This document shows positions 6,486 to 8,727 of a stretch of 8,727 bases of DNA, in pieces. The position numbers and the translations under genes were made by a program. The notes below the pieces were generated by a model, which was not told the DNA's origin, did not search any database, and saw only the letters and a list, made by a program, of their open reading frames with translations. Each line of letters starts with the position of its first letter. Within the stretch, counting starts at the first letter, position 1. This DNA is from Candidatus Atribacteria bacterium 1244-E10-H5-B2. GTDB lineage: Bacteria > Atribacterota > JS1 > SB-45 > 34-128. The stretch lies in NCBI GenBank assembly GCA_003575245.1, contig NMQN01000381.1:1-8727 (forward strand), written 5' to 3'.

Positions 6486-8127
6486 GATATTAATGAAAGT
6501 AGATGGAGCTTGTTATCCCAATCCAGGAAATATGGCAATTGGGATAGTAATTTATAAAGACGGAGAATTATTTAAAAAAATAAGTGCAGCCATTGGCTAT
6601 GGAACTAATAATATTGCTGAATATAAAGCCTTAATTAGGGGATTAGAGGAGGCAAAAAAAATAAATCCGGAGAGAATAGATGTATATTGTGACAGCCAAT
6701 TAGTAGTTAAACAATTAAATAAAAAATATAAAGTTAAGAATAAAGGAATAATTCCATTATTTAGTCGGGTTGAAGAAATTATTCGGACTATTCCAGGCAA
6801 AATATATTTTATCTGGGATAGAAGAGATAGTAACTTTGTGGCTGATGGTTTAGCTAAAAGAGCTTTGACTGAAGAAGAAATAAGCAAGAGGGAGAAGGCT
6901 GCAAAAGATTTAAAGGTAGAACAAAAAGCCGATTGTTTTTTGGTAAGTAGTTCAAAGCCAGGAAAATATTATAAGGTTGATATAAATATCCCTCAGTGCG
7001 AATGTATGGATTTTGTTCGAAGAGCTGGAAAATTAAAACTCGAATGTAAGCATATAATGGCAGTCCGAAACTTTTTGCAAAAAGCGGAAAGAAAAATAGA
7101 GGCCAAAAATAGGCCAAAGATGAAAATTTTAATATTAAGCAAGATGGTAAAGGCTCAAGTATGGGAGAAGGCTTTTAATGAATCAAATAAAAAAGCAAAA
7201 CTTAATTTAGAGTTTATTATCCCCGAAAAGGATGAAAGAGAAACTATTGAAAAATATCTCAAGGAAGTTGAAGTAGCAATAGGAGGAACTTTTAGTAAAG
7301 GAGACCTTGAACAGGCCAAGAAATTAAAATTAATTCAAATTCCTTTTGCGGGAGTAGATAAATTAAATTTTGATTTATATAAAAATTGTCAAGGAATTTA
7401 TATCTGCAACATACATTCCAACAGAGCTGCAGTTACCGAACAGACCTTTGCCCTTATTTTGGCTTTAGCTAAAAATATTGTCACTAATGATAGAGATTTA
7501 AGGTTGGGTAGATGGCATGGGCTTTCTACTAAGGAACCTACCGTTCAACTTCAGGGGAAAAGTTTAGGAGTAGTAGGTTTAGGTTCAATTGGATGGAAGA
7601 TTGCTAAAATTGGGCATTCCTTAGGCATGAAAGTATTTGCTTTAAAAAGGAAGATAGAAGAGAAGGATATAGAAAAGAAAAATATTCTGGAATTTTTGGG
7701 AGAGAAGAAAGATTTAGAAAAAGTGATTAAAGAATCGGATTTTATTGTTGTAGCTGTTCCTCTTACCAGAGAAACTAAGGGATTAATTGGAAAAAAAGAG
7801 TTAAAGTTAATGAAGGGAAAATATCTTATAAATATTTCCCGAGGTGTAGTAATAGATGAGGAAGCTTTATTTAAATCTTTAAAAGAAGGTAACCTCGCTG
7901 GAGCAGCAATAGATACCTGGTATCAATATCCTACATCAGAACAAAGAGAAGCACTGCCAAGTAAATATGATTTTCATAAATTAGACAATGTGGTAATGAG
8001 TCCTCATACAGCAGGATATACCGATAAAGCTTTAGAGGAAAATATTAAGTCCGTCTTTGATAATATAATGAAGATTTATTATGGCGAAGAACCAGAAAAT
8101 CAAATAAATCCTGAATTAGAATATTGA
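6478..8127 (+). CDS. Fusion protein: RNase HI-like domain, SWIM zinc finger, D-2-hydroxyacid dehydrogenase
   Basis: This is one uninterrupted 549-residue reading frame with three recognisable parts. Residues 1-130 are an RNase HI/reverse-transcriptase-like domain with Asp9 (VDGACYPNPG), Glu48 (NIAEYKAL), Asp72 (CDSQLVV) and Asp123 (VADGLAKRAL), the four acidic metal ligands needed to cut RNA in RNA-DNA hybrids. Residues 152-200 contain a SWIM zinc finger, Cys174-x-Cys176 and Cys190-x-His192, a nucleic-acid or protein-binding module. Residues 215-549 are a complete D-2-hydroxyacid dehydrogenase with VGLGSIG (366-372), SRG (Arg455) and SPH (His510). Two oddities stand out. Lys390-Arg391 replace the acidic NAD-binding residue after strand 2, suggesting NADP. 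Tyr484 sits where the catalytic Glu normally lies. ATG 6478 is chosen because AAGGAAG (6462-6468) precedes it by 9 bases. Met215 (7120) could be a second internal start. The linker contains an 11-bp tandem repeat. Confidence 0.85.
   Translation: MSKILMKVDGACYPNPGNMAIGIVIYKDGELFKKISAAIGYGTNNIAEYKALIRGLEEAKKINPERIDVYCDSQLVVKQLNKKYKVKNKGIIPLFSRVEEIIRTIPGKIYFIWDRRDSNFVADGLAKRALTEEEISKREKAAKDLKVEQKADCFLVSSSKPGKYYKVDINIPQCECMDFVRRAGKLKLECKHIMAVRNFLQKAERKIEAKNRPKMKILILSKMVKAQVWEKAFNESNKKAKLNLEFIIPEKDERETIEKYLKEVEVAIGGTFSKGDLEQAKKLKLIQIPFAGVDKLNFDLYKNCQGIYICNIHSNRAAVTEQTFALILALAKNIVTNDRDLRLGRWHGLSTKEPTVQLQGKSLGVVGLGSIGWKIAKIGHSLGMKVFALKRKIEEKDIEKKNILEFLGEKKDLEKVIKESDFIVVAVPLTRETKGLIGKKELKLMKGKYLINISRGVVIDEEALFKSLKEGNLAGAAIDTWYQYPTSEQREALPSKYDFHKLDNVVMSPHTAGYTDKALEENIKSVFDNIMKIYYGEEPENQINPELEY
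7100..7121. repeat. 11-bp imperfect tandem duplication at the domain junction
   Basis: AGGCCAAAAAT (7100-7110) is followed directly by AGGCCAAAGAT (7111-7121), with 10 of 11 bases identical. It encodes part of the linker between the SWIM finger and the dehydrogenase and ends inside the internal ATG at 7120. Eleven is not a multiple of three, so gain or loss of one copy would switch the downstream frame and split or join the two halves. Confidence 0.75.
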
Positions 8128-8152
8128 TATAATTAGAGTGGAGTGTATAGCT

Positions 8153-8190
8153 TATAGTATAATAAATATTTAGTATTATATAGTATAATA
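8153..8190. repeat. Pair of 12-bp direct repeats (TATAGTATAATA)
   Basis: Identical 12-mers lie at 8153-8164 and 8179-8190, just after the fusion gene. The intervening bases are also AT-rich and partly inverted copies. Each copy contains TATAAT, but no -35 partner or downstream plus-strand gene suggests promoter use. It may be simple low-complexity sequence. Confidence 0.5.
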
Positions 8191-8214
8191 TTAAAGAAGA
8201 TAAAAAAGAAAAAG

Positions 8215-8251
8215 AAATAGGAAGGCTCAATTTATTGAGCCTTCCTATTTT
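8215..8251 (+). terminator. Strong intrinsic terminator, possibly bidirectional
   Basis: A perfect 16-bp stem (8215-8230 with 8235-8250) closes a four-base TTTA loop. Its core is AGGAAGGCTCAA / TTGAGCCTTCCT. On the plus strand it ends in ATTTTG, which would end the transcript of the SLOG/fusion operon 87 bases after its stop. On the minus strand the stem is followed by a T-rich run (complement of the A/G-rich 8192-8217), so it could also stop transcripts arriving from hflC. Confidence 0.85.
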
Positions 8252-8287
8252 GTATGCACTATCCGTTATATTCTCTTTATAATATTC

Positions 8288-8308
8288 TGACTCCTGACTT
8301 CTGTTTCC
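8288..8308. repeat. Tandem 7-bp repeat, TGACTTC type (three units)
   Basis: Heptamers TGACTCC, TGACTTC and TGTTTCC start at 8288, 8295 and 8302. This is the first block of a 176-base repeat mosaic (8288-8463) that fills most of the gene-free stretch 8252-8462. No RNA gene, reading frame or promoter is evident in that stretch. Confidence 0.7.
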
Positions 8309-8310
8309 TT

Positions 8311-8342
8311 AACCAATTAACCAGGTAACCAACTAACCATAT
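8311..8342. repeat. Tandem 8-bp repeat, AACCANNT type (four units)
   Basis: AACC recurs exactly every 8 bases, at 8311, 8319, 8327 and 8335. The units are AACCAATT, AACCAGGT, AACCAACT and AACCATAT. This is the only block in the mosaic with an 8-base rather than a 7-base period. Confidence 0.75.
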
Positions 8343-8348
8343 TATACA

Positions 8349-8371
8349 CTCTACGCTAAACGCTATACGCT
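8349..8371. repeat. Tandem 7-bp repeat, ACGCTAT type, inverted copy of the ligA-end repeat
   Basis: CGCT recurs at 8354, 8361 and 8368. The 23 bases match the reverse complement of 112-134 with a single mismatch (A at 8365). This shows the same repeat type in two intergenic regions about 8.2 kb apart and in opposite orientation. Confidence 0.8.
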
Positions 8372-8397
8372 AGTTTGCACGAGATACGTATTTATTC

Positions 8398-8418
8398 TGT
8401 CTTCTGCATCCTGTCTGT
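8398..8418. repeat. Tandem 7-bp repeat, second TGACTTC-like block
   Basis: The units TGTCTTC, TGCATCC and TGTCTGT start at 8398, 8405 and 8412. They resemble the block at 8288-8308 in composition and period but are more degenerate. Confidence 0.5.
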
Positions 8419-8428
8419 TTCTTTACTA

Positions 8429-8463
8429 ACTATTTACTATTCACTAATGACTATTCACTATTT
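8429..8463. repeat. Tandem 7-bp repeat, ACTATTC type (five units)
   Basis: ACTA recurs exactly every 7 bases at 8429, 8436, 8443, 8450 and 8457. The units are ACTATTT, ACTATTC, ACTAATG, ACTATTC and ACTATTT. The last unit runs into the hflC stop codon (8465-8463 on the minus strand). Confidence 0.8.
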
Positions 8464-8727
8464 TAGGGTTTGCTTAGGTATTTCAAAAATTCAGAATCAG
8501 TAGAAAGTAAAACAGTAGTTTTATCTTTAAAAGTTAATCTATAAGCTTCTAAAGTTCTGTAAAATTTATAAAATTCAGGATCTTGATTGAAACTCTCAGC
8601 ATAGATTCTAATAGACTCTGCTTCTCCCTCACCTTTTAAAGTTTGAGCAGTCTTATAAGCTTCGGCTAAGATAACTGTTTTCTCTCTTTCGGTTTCTGCA
8701 ATGATTTTAGCTGATTCTTCCTGTCCG
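8463..8727 (-). CDS. hflC: HflC, SPFH-domain protease modulator, C-terminal part (5' truncated by window)
   Basis: The minus strand reads 87 residues from the window edge to TAA (complement of 8463-8465). They start GQEESAKIIAETEREKTVIL and end FLKYLSKP. The blocks LKGEGEAESIRIYAESF, QDPEFYKFYRTLEAY and LLSTDSEFLKYL correspond to the coiled-coil and C-terminal tail of HflC (E. coli equivalents: RGEGDAEAAKLFADAF, DPDFYAFIRSLRAY, SPDSDFFRYM). HflC pairs with HflK in a membrane-anchored SPFH complex that encloses and restrains the FtsH protease. The N-terminal membrane anchor and SPFH domain, and probably hflK, lie beyond the right edge. The stop codon touches the last unit of the ACTATTC repeat. 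Confidence 0.88.
   Translation of the reverse strand, partial: GQEESAKIIAETEREKTVILAEAYKTAQTLKGEGEAESIRIYAESFNQDPEFYKFYRTLEAYRLTFKDKTTVLLSTDSEFLKYLSKP

Noticed and set aside
7120..8127. Dehydrogenase as a separate gene starting at ATG 7120
   Set aside because: The frame from 6478 reads through without a stop, and no Shine-Dalgarno lies at proper spacing before 7120 (AGAGG is 17 bases away). It is kept as an alternative in the findings.
8288..8463. Repeat-rich stretch considered as a CRISPR array
   Set aside because: The units are only 7-8 bp, contiguous and without 30-40 bp spacers, and no cas gene is present.

Overview
The window is an AT-rich bacterial chromosome segment, roughly one third G+C by eye. 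It has tightly packed housekeeping genes separated by unusually repeat-rich intergenic stretches. Protein resemblance (LigA, GatCAB, HflC), low G+C and frequent AAGGAGG-type ribosome sites suit an uncultured anaerobic bacterium, for example Atribacterota-like or a Firmicutes-grade lineage. That assignment is an impression and cannot be shown from this sequence alone.

Layout. Positions 1-111 hold the last 36 codons of ligA (NAD-dependent DNA ligase). Positions 112-484 are non-coding and dominated by a long imperfect inverted repeat (arms starting 102-117 and 435-450) built partly from 7-bp units. A plus-strand operon follows: gatC (485-778), gatA (797-2287, TTG start), gatB (2284-3732) and an MFS transporter (3742-4977). 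GatCAB converts mischarged Glu-tRNA(Gln) and/or Asp-tRNA(Asn) into the correct aminoacyl-tRNA. A convergent gene at 5041-5769 (minus) encodes an uncharacterised soluble 242-residue protein.

A near-consensus promoter at 5825-5853 drives a second plus-strand operon of two overlapping genes. The first is a TIGR00725/SLOG-type Rossmann protein that appears to start at a non-AUG codon. The second is an unusual 549-residue fusion: RNase HI-like domain, SWIM zinc finger, then a D-2-hydroxyacid dehydrogenase with altered cofactor-site and active-site residues. A strong hairpin terminator lies at 8215-8251.

The stretch 8288-8463 is a mosaic of five different short tandem repeats, four with a 7-bp period and one with an 8-bp period. 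One of them matches the repeat at the ligA end in inverted orientation. The window closes in the 3' end of hflC (minus strand, 8463-8727).

The two points most worth follow-up are the three-domain fusion with its SLOG partner gene, and the heptameric repeat system that abuts the stop codons of both ligA and hflC.
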